Source: Pseudomonadales bacterium (GTDB lineage Bacteria; Pseudomonadota; Gammaproteobacteria; Pseudomonadales; UBA5518). From it: a stretch of 64,000 bases of DNA. The position numbers and the translations under genes were made by a program. Positions 8,866 through 17,042 of this stretch are shown here, piece after piece. The DNA lies in contig JACKOP010000001.1 of assembly GCA_024234165.1 (NCBI GenBank), positions 620,001-684,000 of the forward strand, written 5' to 3'. Each line of letters begins with the position of its first letter. The stretch's first letter is position 1. The notes under the pieces are model-generated. The model was not told the origin of the DNA, did not search any database, and worked only from the letters and a program-made list of their open reading frames with translations.

Positions 8866-10730
8866 AGCCCGCGATGGAGCGTGCTGGCGTGCGCATTCTG
8901 CTGATCGACGACGACCTTGTGGACCGGCTCGCCTGCCGGCGTGCACTCGGCTCGCATCCGGATTACGACTTCGAACTGCTCGAAGCGGCCACCGGTCGTG
9001 AAGGGATCGAGCTCGCACGCTCGACGCGCCCCGGAGTGATCCTGCTCGACTACCATCTGCCGGACCTCGACGGCATCGGTTTTCTGGCCGAGCTGCACGC
9101 GCACGACGGCGGCACCGATATTCCGGTGCTGATGCTGACCGGAGCCGACAACGTCGGCATGGCCGTGCAGGCCATGCGCCATGGCGCACGCGATTATCTG
9201 GTCAAGGACGGCGAACGCACCCATCTGCAACTGCTGCCGGCGGTGATCGAGCGTGTACTGCGCGAACAGCGTCTGGACGGCGAGAAACGTGCTGCCGAAG
9301 CCAGGTTCCGCACTCTCGTGGAACAGATCCCGGCCGTCACCTACATGGCAACGTCCGACGGCTCGGCCCGGCTGCTCTACATCAGCCCGCAGGCGAGCGC
9401 ACTGGGTCTGGATCCGCAACGCCTGCTCGAGGATCCCGAAGGCGTGCTGGCGCAGGTTCATCCGCAGGACCGCGAAGAACTGCGTGCTGCCTACGCACGC
9501 TGCTGCCATGGCGGCGAACCACTGCATCACGAATACCGCGTGCTGGACAAGAGCGGTGCGATCCACTGGCTGCTCGACGAAGCACGGCTGGTTCACGCTG
9601 TCGACGGCACACCTCCGTTCCTGCAGGGCGTACGCATCGACATCACCGAGGACAGGCGTACCGACGACGAACTGCGCCAGCGGCTGGAGCAGATGGTCGA
9701 TGAGCGCACGGCACGCATCGCCGAACAGACCCGGCTTCTCGCGGCGGCGAACACCCGTCTCCTCGCCGAGATCGAAGAGCGTCGCCAGGTCGAAGCGGCG
9801 CTGCGCACGAGCGAGGAGCGGTTCCGGCTGCTGCTCGAGTCGGCTGGCGAAGGAATCTACGGACTCGACACGCAGGGTCGCTGCACCTTCGTGAACGATG
9901 CCGCCCTCGAAATGCTCGGCTACCGGCGCGAAGAGATGCTCGGCCGCAACACGCACCAGCTGATCCACCACAGCCACGGCGACGGCACACCTTATCCACC
10001 CGAGCAATGCCGGATCTACGATGCGTTCCGCACGGGTGTTGCGTCTCGCGCTCAGGTGGAAGCGCTGTGGCGAGCAGACGGCACGGCGCTGAGTGCCGAA
10101 TATTCTTCGCATCCGTTGCGCGTCGGCGATGAAATCCTGGGCGCTGTACTGGTTTTCCGTGACGTCACCGAAGCACAGGCGCGTGCCACACGCCTGGCAT
10201 GGCAGGCTTCACACGACGCGCTGACCGGCCTGGCGAACCGTCGGGAGTTCGAGATACGGCTTGCGAACGCGATCGAGAACGCTCGCTCCAAAGGGGACAC
10301 ACACGCACTGTGTTACCTCGACCTGGATCGCTTCAAGGCGGTCAACGACAGCTGCGGACACGCTGCCGGCGATGAACTGCTGCGTCATGTGAGCCAGCTG
10401 CTGCACCAGCGATTGCGCCAACGCGACACGCTCGCGCGCCTCGGCGGCGATGAGTTCGGCGTTCTGCTCGAACACTGCCCTGTCGACAAGGCAGTGGAGA
10501 TCGCCCGGGAGCTCTGCGCGGTCGTGCGTGAATTGCGCTTCACCTGGCAAGGCCACGAGTTCAGGATCGGCGCCAGTATCGGCGTGGCGCCGATCGACCC
10601 CTCGGTACGCGACGTCGCGACCCTGATGAGTGCGGCCGATGCAGCCTGCTACGCCGCAAAGTCAGCCGGTCGTGGTCGCGTGCACCTGTTCGACGAGACT
10701 GCCGCGCAAGCTCCGGACGGGCGTCCCTGA
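8862..10730 (+). CDS. Receiver-PAS-PAS-GGDEF diguanylate cyclase
   Basis: A 622-residue multidomain protein. An N-terminal receiver (phospho-acceptor Asp in GVILLDYHLPDLDG) leads to two PAS regions (about residues 150-260 and 315-435) separated by a coiled coil (RLEQMVDERTARIAEQT). The C-terminal GGDEF domain has an intact active motif near residue 528 and an inhibitory RxxD site (RQRD) five residues before it, so it should make cyclic di-GMP and be product-inhibited. No EAL domain is present. The GTG start overlaps the stop of the receiver gene; an ATG at 8874 is an alternative. Confidence 0.93.
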   Translation: MKPAMERAGVRILLIDDDLVDRLACRRALGSHPDYDFELLEAATGREGIELARSTRPGVILLDYHLPDLDGIGFLAELHAHDGGTDIPVLMLTGADNVGMAVQAMRHGARDYLVKDGERTHLQLLPAVIERVLREQRLDGEKRAAEARFRTLVEQIPAVTYMATSDGSARLLYISPQASALGLDPQRLLEDPEGVLAQVHPQDREELRAAYARCCHGGEPLHHEYRVLDKSGAIHWLLDEARLVHAVDGTPPFLQGVRIDITEDRRTDDELRQRLEQMVDERTARIAEQTRLLAAANTRLLAEIEERRQVEAALRTSEERFRLLLESAGEGIYGLDTQGRCTFVNDAALEMLGYRREEMLGRNTHQLIHHSHGDGTPYPPEQCRIYDAFRTGVASRAQVEALWRADGTALSAEYSSHPLRVGDEILGAVLVFRDVTEAQARATRLAWQASHDALTGLANRREFEIRLANAIENARSKGDTHALCYLDLDRFKAVNDSCGHAAGDELLRHVSQLLHQRLRQRDTLARLGGDEFGVLLEHCPVDKAVEIARELCAVVRELRFTWQGHEFRIGASIGVAPIDPSVRDVATLMSAADAACYAAKSAGRGRVHLFDETAAQAPDGRP

Positions 10731-10744
10731 CGGCGCTCCGTGAC

Positions 10745-11413
10745 TCAGCGCGGATGCAGGCGCAGGAACGGATTCGCGATACGTCCGAACAGACCACCAA
10801 GCCGGATCGGTGCCTCGAGAACCCCCAGACACAGACAATCGGCCTCCGGTGCGGCAACGGGCCGGTGCACGTCGGTTGTGCCGCGCAGAACGAAATCCCC
10901 TGCACGATAACATCCCTCGTGATCCGCAAACGCACCACTCAGCACCACCGTGATCTCGCTGCCGCAGTGTCCGTGCTCCAGCACGCGCGAGCCGGCACGG
11001 ATACGATAGAGCGCCACTTCTCTTTGCGGATCACCAAAGCGCAGCCGGGAAGTGCGCACCCCTCGCCCGCTGCGCTTCCACTCGAGCTGCTCCACTCCGG
11101 CCGGGGCGAGTCGCCGCAGCGCACGCGGCAGGCCTGCACAGCCACCATGGGCGGGTAGTTGCACCGCTTCGGCCGCGGATGCCGGACTGCTGTCGTCCAG
11201 GCGCTGCAACAGCCGTGTGAATGCGTCCTCGGCAACCGGTACCGGATCGAGACCGCCAAGCAATTCGCCACCCAGTCGATTCAGTTGTCGCATTCCGTCA
11301 CGACAGCGGCGGCAGAAATCGAGATGCACGGCCATGGCAAGTGCCACCGCACCCGGCAGGCTGCCGGCAGCGTAATCGTTCAGAAGGTACGGGTCGGGAT
11401 GGTGTCGGGGCAT
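10745..11413 (-). CDS. chrR: ChrR-type zinc anti-sigma factor with cupin domain
   Basis: A 222-residue protein starting at ATG 11413, two bases after the sigma factor stop. The N-terminal anti-sigma domain has the zinc-binding HxxxCxxC pattern in HLDFCRRC. The C-terminal half is a cupin: VLEHGHCGSEITVVLSGAF carries the His-His-Glu metal cluster. In the ChrR family the cupin senses singlet oxygen or organic peroxides and releases the bound sigma factor. Gene order (sigma then anti-sigma, same direction, nearly overlapping) fits the family. The longer open frame to 11800 runs antisense-in-frame through the sigma gene and was rejected. Confidence 0.88.
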   Translation of the reverse strand: MPRHHPDPYLLNDYAAGSLPGAVALAMAVHLDFCRRCRDGMRQLNRLGGELLGGLDPVPVAEDAFTRLLQRLDDSSPASAAEAVQLPAHGGCAGLPRALRRLAPAGVEQLEWKRSGRGVRTSRLRFGDPQREVALYRIRAGSRVLEHGHCGSEITVVLSGAFADHEGCYRAGDFVLRGTTDVHRPVAAPEADCLCLGVLEAPIRLGGLFGRIANPFLRLHPR

Positions 11414-11415
11414 CG

Positions 11416-12012
11416 TCACGGCTCTCGGCGGTCCAGCATCGGTTTCAGCTTGCTCAGCGCCAGGCGCACCCGCGATTTCACCGTCCCCAGCGGCAGGCCG
11501 AGTTCCGCCGCGACCTCCGTATGCGACTTGCCTTCCATGTACACCTTGTCGATGATCCGACGCTGCTCCTGCGGCAGCATCCGCAACGACTCGCGCACCT
11601 CTTTCCGGGCGCGCTGCTGCTGTACTTGCTCGTCGAGCAGATCCTCGTCGGTCCCCAGATCCCACAACTCGTCGACATCGACTTCTTCGCGCACCCGGTA
11701 TTTCCTGCGCAGCAGATCGATGCGACAGTTGCGCGCCAGCGTGTAGATCCAGGTCGTCGCACTCGCCTTGGTCGCATCGAAGGTGCAGGCCCGGTTCCAC
11801 ACCTTCAGCATGACTTCCTGCACCAGCTCTTCAGCCGACGCATTCGACGCCATACCGGGGCTGGACAGTGCAAAGGACTTCAGCAGCGGTGCAAAGTGGC
11901 GGAACAGTTCTGCGTACGCGTGACGATCACGCTGGCGCGCCACCGCTTCGAGCCGGGTGCTCCACACGTCGACGTCGTGCACGGCTTGCACTGTCGCCAC
12001 AGGCTTGTTCAT
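11416..12012 (-). CDS. rpoE: ECF RNA polymerase sigma factor (ChrR-associated type)
   Basis: A 198-residue sigma-70 family factor with region 2 (SAEELVQEVMLKVWNRA and ATTWIYTLARNCRIDLLRR) and region 4 helix-turn-helix (KSHTEVAAELGLPLGTVKSR). It is paired with a ChrR-like anti-sigma factor, which places it with the ECF sigma factors that answer singlet oxygen or peroxide stress. The ATG at 12012 is preferred over an upstream GTG at 12078, but neither has a strong ribosome binding site. A TGATCC-N18-TAGAAC sequence upstream is a candidate autoregulated promoter. Confidence 0.88.
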   Translation of the reverse strand: MNKPVATVQAVHDVDVWSTRLEAVARQRDRHAYAELFRHFAPLLKSFALSSPGMASNASAEELVQEVMLKVWNRACTFDATKASATTWIYTLARNCRIDLLRRKYRVREEVDVDELWDLGTDEDLLDEQVQQQRARKEVRESLRMLPQEQRRIIDKVYMEGKSHTEVAAELGLPLGTVKSRVRLALSKLKPMLDRREP

Positions 12013-12125
12013 GGTCGGCCATGGTCCATGGCTTGGTCCGGCAGTGTAAACCACGGTCAGCGCCAGATGGCACCACACTCAGGCCCTGCATCTCCTGGTT
12101 CCGGTACGGACAACTTCGATGCCGC

Positions 12126-12155
12126 GTTCTACGCGCACATCCCGGCAGCGGATCA
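12126..12155 (-). promoter_or_regulatory. Candidate ECF-type autoregulatory promoter of rpoE-chrR
   Basis: Read on the minus strand, TGATCC (12155-12150) is followed after exactly 18 bases by TAGAAC (12131-12126). The -35 hexamer and spacing match what is known for RpoE/ChrR-type ECF promoters in alphaproteobacteria (TGATCC with a TA-rich -10 after 18 bases). It sits about 110 bp upstream of the sigma factor ATG. The match was made by eye. Confidence 0.45.
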
Positions 12156-12190
12156 CCGTGCCATCCGGTACCGGTACCGGTCGACCGGCG

Positions 12191-12294
12191 CGTGGCAACG
12201 CCTTCGCACCGGTGGGACACCGTCGATGCATCCCTGCAGGCTCGAGTGCCGCATCCCTGCGGCACACGCCCCCCGATGCGAAGGCGTTGCCACG
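12191..12294. repeat. 104-bp inverted-repeat element, copy 1
   Basis: 22-bp arms (12191-12212 and 12273-12294) pair with one mismatch around a 60-bp centre that itself holds GCCGCATCCCTGCGGC. A second copy lies at 51013-51116: the centres differ at about five positions, while the arms differ by changes that keep pairing. The element fills most of the 309-bp gap between the sigma factor and methyltransferase genes. No coding capacity is evident, so it resembles a small non-autonomous mobile or structured-RNA element. Confidence 0.75.
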
Positions 12295-12321
12295 CGCCTC
12301 GTGATGTCTTGCGATGCCGTC

Positions 12322-13509
12322 TCAAGCCAGGCGTGCGTCGATCAGCAGATTGCGCGGCGACAGCTCGCGTGCGCAGAAAGTCCCCACGCCGACGCGATAG
12401 CCTGCCTCGACCAGGAATTGCGCGCGATCGAGCACCAGCCACAGCTCCAGCAGGCGACGAAAGCGGTGACGCACCAGATCGAAGGCACTCACCTCGCGAA
12501 AACGTGCGGCACCGGCACGCTCGTAGCACGCGAAATCGAGCGTGCCGGGCAACGTGAGCTGCTTCATTGCAGCGATGTCACGGCAATACGCTGCAAAGCC
12601 ATGCTGCAGCACCGTCGCCGGCTGCGCGGGCAGCGGCAGGTAATCATCGACACCCCGCAACTCCCGTTGCAGCAGGTCGAAGCCGAGCTGCCATTGCTGC
12701 ATGCGGCGGCGCTGACGCCGTGCATGCCCCGCTGCGGTCACCGTTTCCTGCACCGCGGTGCGCAGGTCCGCAGCCACCAGAGGCGGTGCGGTACGAACAC
12801 CCTCGCGTGACAGTGCCAGTGGTGCCTCGACCGCCGTCAGGTGATAGCAGCACGGCGCACAGGACAGCGCCGCCACGCGCGCCCCGACGCCCACCTGCAA
12901 CAAGCGCTGGTGCAGTGCCCCGCAGGCATGCAGCGCCAGGACATGGCATTGCGGAGAGAGCCAACCCAGCGCCTGCGTTTGCATCACGTCGCAGACGTGC
13001 AGGTTCACGTCCACCCCGCTACGCTGCACCAGTTCCTCGCCCGCGTGCACCCGTCTGACATCTCGCTCCAGCGCATCGAAGGCGCAGGATCGCCACTGCC
13101 AGCAGGCCGCGCGCGCCAGATGCCCCTTGCCGGCACACCAGTCGATGCCACGCTGCCCGCCCGACGGCACCGCCCCCAGAAAGGCCTCGATCTGCTGCCA
13201 CTTGCGCCCCGGAACCGTACTTGCAAACCCGGATGGCCACGGGCGAAGCGCCATGCGTGGCCAGGCACCTACCGCTTCGAGTCCTGCGACTGCATCGAGT
13301 GGCAACCAGCGTGCGAGCCAAGCCTGCGCCGCGTGCGGCTCGGCGTGCAGTGCCTCGACCTGCTCCAGTCGCAGCGCACGCAGCGCGGCAGCGAGCTCCG
13401 GCAGTACGGCCTCCCAGGCGGGTCGTCGCTCGCGAAACGCCACCGATCGCCACAGCAGGGCGTGCTCGCGAAGCGTCTCCCCGCAGTCGGCCAGGCGTCC
13501 GGCAATCAC
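12322..13509 (-). CDS. SAM-dependent methyltransferase (Methyltransf_32-like)
   Basis: About 395 residues if started at GTG 13509. The SAM-binding motif I is GIDWCAGKGHLAR; LALHACGALHQRLL and the SCAPCCYH motif are typical of the Methyltransf_32 (GSTCD-like) family, which is thought to modify RNA or another nucleic acid target. The C-terminal 100 residues hold FREVSAFDLVRHRFRRLLE and an Arg-rich helix. The start is uncertain: the open frame continues to 13641 and overlaps the end of the epoxide hydrolase gene, and no strong ribosome binding site distinguishes the options. Substrate unknown. Confidence 0.7.
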   Translation of the reverse strand: MIAGRLADCGETLREHALLWRSVAFRERRPAWEAVLPELAAALRALRLEQVEALHAEPHAAQAWLARWLPLDAVAGLEAVGAWPRMALRPWPSGFASTVPGRKWQQIEAFLGAVPSGGQRGIDWCAGKGHLARAACWQWRSCAFDALERDVRRVHAGEELVQRSGVDVNLHVCDVMQTQALGWLSPQCHVLALHACGALHQRLLQVGVGARVAALSCAPCCYHLTAVEAPLALSREGVRTAPPLVAADLRTAVQETVTAAGHARRQRRRMQQWQLGFDLLQRELRGVDDYLPLPAQPATVLQHGFAAYCRDIAAMKQLTLPGTLDFACYERAGAARFREVSAFDLVRHRFRRLLELWLVLDRAQFLVEAGYRVGVGTFCARELSPRNLLIDARLA

Positions 13510-13549
13510 TTCATTCCGAATCGGGCCCGTTTCGGCGCCGATCGGGCGT

Positions 13550-14701
13550 TCAGCGCATATGGCGGAAGCACTCACGCAGTTCATCAACGAAGATTGCCGG
13601 TTGCTCGAACGCGGCAAAATGTCCGCCGCGCTCGAGTTCATTCCAGTGCACGAGACGACTGAAGCGCCTTTGCGCCCAGCGCCGCGATGGCCGCAGGATC
13701 TCGCGTGGAAAGATGCTGATGCCGACCGGCACGTCGAGCGGATCCATGTTCGGTGTGGCCATGCTCTCCCAGTAAAGACGCGCCGAGGACGCAGCCGAGT
13801 TCGTCAGCCAGTACATCATCACGTTGTCGAGCAACTGGTCGCGTGACAGCGCATTCTCCGGGTGCGCCGCCGCGCCTTCGCCGCAGTCGGTCCAGGCGCG
13901 AAATTTCTCGATGATCCACGCCGCCTGGCCGGCCGGCGAATCGGCCAGACCGTAGCCCAGGGTCTGAGGTCGTGTGCTCTGCTGCTTCGCGTAGCCCGAC
14001 TCCAGATCCTGGTAGTGCTGCATGTCGGCGAGTGATTTCTGCTCCGCAGCAGTGAGCTTGGCGAATGTATCGGGATCGGGCGCAACGATTGCCATGTTCA
14101 GGTGGATGCCGCGACAGTGTGCGGCGTCCGCCTGCGCCAGCGCGACCGTGACCATCGCACCCCAGTCACCGCCCTGCGCGACGTAGCCCGCGTACCCGAG
14201 GCGGTGCATCAACTCGCGCCAGGCAAGTCCGATGCGTTCGACGTTCCAGCCAGCCTCGCCCGGTTTGTCCGAAAAGCCGTAACCGGGCAATGCCGGGCAC
14301 ACGACGTCGAATGCATCACCGGCATCGCCACCATGCGCAACCGGATCTACCAGCGGTCCGATCGCGTCAAGGAACTCGATCACCGATCCTGGCCAGCCGT
14401 GGGTCATCACCAGCGGCAATGCCTGCGGGTGCGGCGAGCGTACATGGATGAAATGGATGCCGAGGCCGTCGATCACGGTACGGAATTGCGGCAGTGCGTT
14501 CAGCCGCTGTTCGATGCGCCGCATGTCGTAGCGTCCGGCCCAGTAGTCACACACCTCGCGCAGGTAAGCGAGCGGGATGCCCTGGCTCCAGTCGGCGGTG
14601 GGCTCGCGATCCGGCCAGCGCGTCGCAGCCAGCCGCCTGCGCAGTTCTGCCACCTCGGCGTCGCTGACCGCCACCCGGAATGGAATGATCGTGTCATTCA
14701 T
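13550..14701 (-). CDS. Epoxide hydrolase (EPHX N-terminal domain, alpha/beta fold)
   Basis: A 383-residue protein of the microsomal epoxide hydrolase class. The N-terminal EHN domain (FRVAVSDAEVAELRRRLAAT, WSQGIPLAYLREV) precedes the alpha/beta hydrolase core. The oxyanion HGWPGS, the nucleophile Asp in QGGDWGAM, and the catalytic His in ERGGHFAAFEQP are all present. Such enzymes open epoxides to diols. It is divergent from a Baeyer-Villiger-type monooxygenase 229 bp away, so the two may act in one oxidative pathway. The ATG at 14701 follows GGAGGGGCGCTC on the minus strand. Confidence 0.9.
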   Translation of the reverse strand: MNDTIIPFRVAVSDAEVAELRRRLAATRWPDREPTADWSQGIPLAYLREVCDYWAGRYDMRRIEQRLNALPQFRTVIDGLGIHFIHVRSPHPQALPLVMTHGWPGSVIEFLDAIGPLVDPVAHGGDAGDAFDVVCPALPGYGFSDKPGEAGWNVERIGLAWRELMHRLGYAGYVAQGGDWGAMVTVALAQADAAHCRGIHLNMAIVAPDPDTFAKLTAAEQKSLADMQHYQDLESGYAKQQSTRPQTLGYGLADSPAGQAAWIIEKFRAWTDCGEGAAAHPENALSRDQLLDNVMMYWLTNSAASSARLYWESMATPNMDPLDVPVGISIFPREILRPSRRWAQRRFSRLVHWNELERGGHFAAFEQPAIFVDELRECFRHMR

Positions 14702-14930
14702 GAGCGCCCCTCCTGTTCCATCGTGTCATCCAAAAGATCAATCGCACGTTGAGTGTGGATCCGGATCGGATCATTCTGCCAATGGCACGGTTCATTCTTG
14801 CATTGCCGGCGTGTCGGCTCAAAGCCGAATGGCCGCACACAGCGTCATACAAATTACGATACGACGCCATTTCCGAAAACCTGCCGACCCCGGCATAATC
14901 CCCCCCCTGTTTACGCGAGAGAACACACCG

Positions 14931-16868
14931 ATGACGCAACGTTTCGATCCGGCCGGCCTGCCCTTCGACGATGACGACGCGACCATCATGGCCGCGCTCG
15001 AAGAGGCCAGCATCCCGTGCCTGATGCTGTCGATGATGCACATGAGTGGTGACTACGCGCTGCTCGACAGCGGATTGCGCCCACTGACGTGCACGCTGAA
15101 CGACGTGCAGTGTGGCATGCCACCGGAGCAGCAGGCGGAAGTACGCCGACACGCGCTCGACGTGATTCGTGCCTACCGCGATCGCGGCTGCGCACTGCCA
15201 CCGCCACCCGATCACGACACGCTGCAGCGGATGATGGGTTTCCTCGTCGCCGGCGAAGTGCCGGCCGAATACGTGCCGATGATGCTCGAGGAAACCGAAC
15301 TGGACGGGCGCGACGCCCGCGAGGTCTCGTTCGCACACATTCCGTACGCTGCGCGCCGGTCGCTGCCGGTGCTGGTGATCGGCGCCGGCATGTCCGGAAT
15401 CCTCGCAGGCATCCGCCTGCGCGAACAGGGCATCGCATTCATCATCGTGGAGAAGAACGCGGGCCCCGGCGGCACCTGGTATGAAAACACCTACCCGGGC
15501 TGTCGCGTCGACGTCGGCAGTCATTTCTACTGCTATTCGTTCGAGCCAAACCTCGAATGGAGCGAATTCTTCGCACAACACCGCGAACTGCGCAGCTACT
15601 TCGAACACTGCGTGCGCAAGTACAAACTCGAGTCGCACATACGCTTCAATACCGAGGTGATCGCAGCGCGCTACGACGAAGCGGATGGCATCTGGCGCGT
15701 TACGATGCGCTGCGGCGGCGAGGAGTTCACGCTCGACGCACGCGTGCTGATCAGCGGTGTGGGCCAGCTCAACCGTCCCAAGCTGCCCGACATCGATGGG
15801 ATCGAGCGCTTCGCGGGACCGAAGTTCCACTCCGCCCGCTGGGATCACGGTGTCGATCTGGCAGGCAAGCGCGTGGCCGTGATCGGCACCGGGGCCAGTG
15901 CATTCCAGCTCGTTCCCGCGATCGCACCGCTTGCACGCGAGGTCACGGTGTTCCAGCGTTCGTCGCAGTGGATGTTCCCGAACCCCGACTACCACCGCGC
16001 AATCGGCGACGGTGCACGCTGGTGCTTCCGCCACCTGCCCTACTACGGGCGCTGGTACCGCTTCCTGCTGTTCTGGCCAGCGACCGACGGCAACTGGGAG
16101 AACACGTTCATCGATCCGGCGTGGCCGCACCAGGAACGCTCGGCAAGCGCCGCCAACGACTTCACGCGCGAGATGTTCAGCGAGTGGATCCACCAGCAGT
16201 GCGGCGACGATGAAGCACTGTTCCAACGCGCCGTGCCACGCTACCCGCCGCTTGCCAAGCGCACGCTGCAGGACAACGGCAGCTGGCTGCAGGCCCTGCG
16301 GCGCGACAACGTGACGCTGGTCGACGAGGCGGTGGCTGCGCTGGGAACCGATGTGGTGCGCACTGCAGACGGACGCGAATTCGGGGCCGACGTCGTGGTG
16401 TTCGCCACCGGCTTCCACGCCAACCGCTATCTTTGGCCCATGGAAATCAGCGGCCGTGGCGGCGTTCGCCTTGCCGAGCGCTGGGGCGACGATCCGGCGG
16501 CATACCTCGGCATTGCCGTACCCGAGTTCCCGAACCTGTTCCTGATGTACGGACCGGCGACCAACCTGGCCGCCAGCGGCAGCCTGATCTTCCACGGCGA
16601 GTGCCAGGTACGCTACATCATGGGTTGCATCCGTGCGCTGCTGGAGCGCGGTGCACGCACGATCGAAGTACGACAGGACGTGCACGATGCGTACAACCGC
16701 AGGCTGCAGGACACGCTGGCACGCTCCATCTGGTCGCATCCGGCAGTGGCACACAGCTGGTATCGCAACGCGCAGGGACGCGTCACGGTGCTCTCACCGT
16801 GGAAACTGCTCGACTACTGGAACTGGACCCGCGAGCCCCGACTCGACGACTACCACGTCGAATCGTAG
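14931..16868 (+). CDS. Baeyer-Villiger-type flavin monooxygenase (4-hydroxyacetophenone monooxygenase-like)
   Basis: A 645-residue enzyme from ATG 14931. After a ~140-residue N-terminal extension it has the FAD motif LVIGAGMSGILAGIRL, the BVMO fingerprint FAGPKFHSARWDH (FxGxxxHxxxW), and the NADPH motif VAVIGTGASAFQLVPAIA. The long N-terminal extension and length match the 4-hydroxyacetophenone monooxygenase branch, which turns aryl or alkyl ketones into esters using NADPH and O2. The fingerprint ends in WD rather than WP, as seen in many family members. It is divergent from the epoxide hydrolase; substrate is unknown. Longer upstream frames lack family similarity. Confidence 0.88.
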   Translation: MTQRFDPAGLPFDDDDATIMAALEEASIPCLMLSMMHMSGDYALLDSGLRPLTCTLNDVQCGMPPEQQAEVRRHALDVIRAYRDRGCALPPPPDHDTLQRMMGFLVAGEVPAEYVPMMLEETELDGRDAREVSFAHIPYAARRSLPVLVIGAGMSGILAGIRLREQGIAFIIVEKNAGPGGTWYENTYPGCRVDVGSHFYCYSFEPNLEWSEFFAQHRELRSYFEHCVRKYKLESHIRFNTEVIAARYDEADGIWRVTMRCGGEEFTLDARVLISGVGQLNRPKLPDIDGIERFAGPKFHSARWDHGVDLAGKRVAVIGTGASAFQLVPAIAPLAREVTVFQRSSQWMFPNPDYHRAIGDGARWCFRHLPYYGRWYRFLLFWPATDGNWENTFIDPAWPHQERSASAANDFTREMFSEWIHQQCGDDEALFQRAVPRYPPLAKRTLQDNGSWLQALRRDNVTLVDEAVAALGTDVVRTADGREFGADVVVFATGFHANRYLWPMEISGRGGVRLAERWGDDPAAYLGIAVPEFPNLFLMYGPATNLAASGSLIFHGECQVRYIMGCIRALLERGARTIEVRQDVHDAYNRRLQDTLARSIWSHPAVAHSWYRNAQGRVTVLSPWKLLDYWNWTREPRLDDYHVES

Positions 16869-17042
16869 CTCGCAGGCGTGCCGGGCGCTGTCAGACGAAC
16901 CTGAACCATCGTGCCCGGCAATCTGCTGCGAAGGGTTGCACGGTGCATGGCGATGCCTTCGTGTCGCGCCGGGACGCGGCGCTCGTGCGTTGACATGGTC
17001 CGCGCGTGAGACAACGCCTCGTAACGTCGTACGACATCGTCC

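Noticed and set aside
14694..16754. A 686-codon minus-strand frame
   Set aside because: It is fully antisense to the monooxygenase, whose motifs are intact on the plus strand.
16869..17042. Third copy of the 104-bp inverted-repeat element
   Set aside because: Fragments such as GATGCCTTCG and a CATGGTCCGCGCGTGA stretch recur, but arms and centre are not in order, so a full copy cannot be supported.
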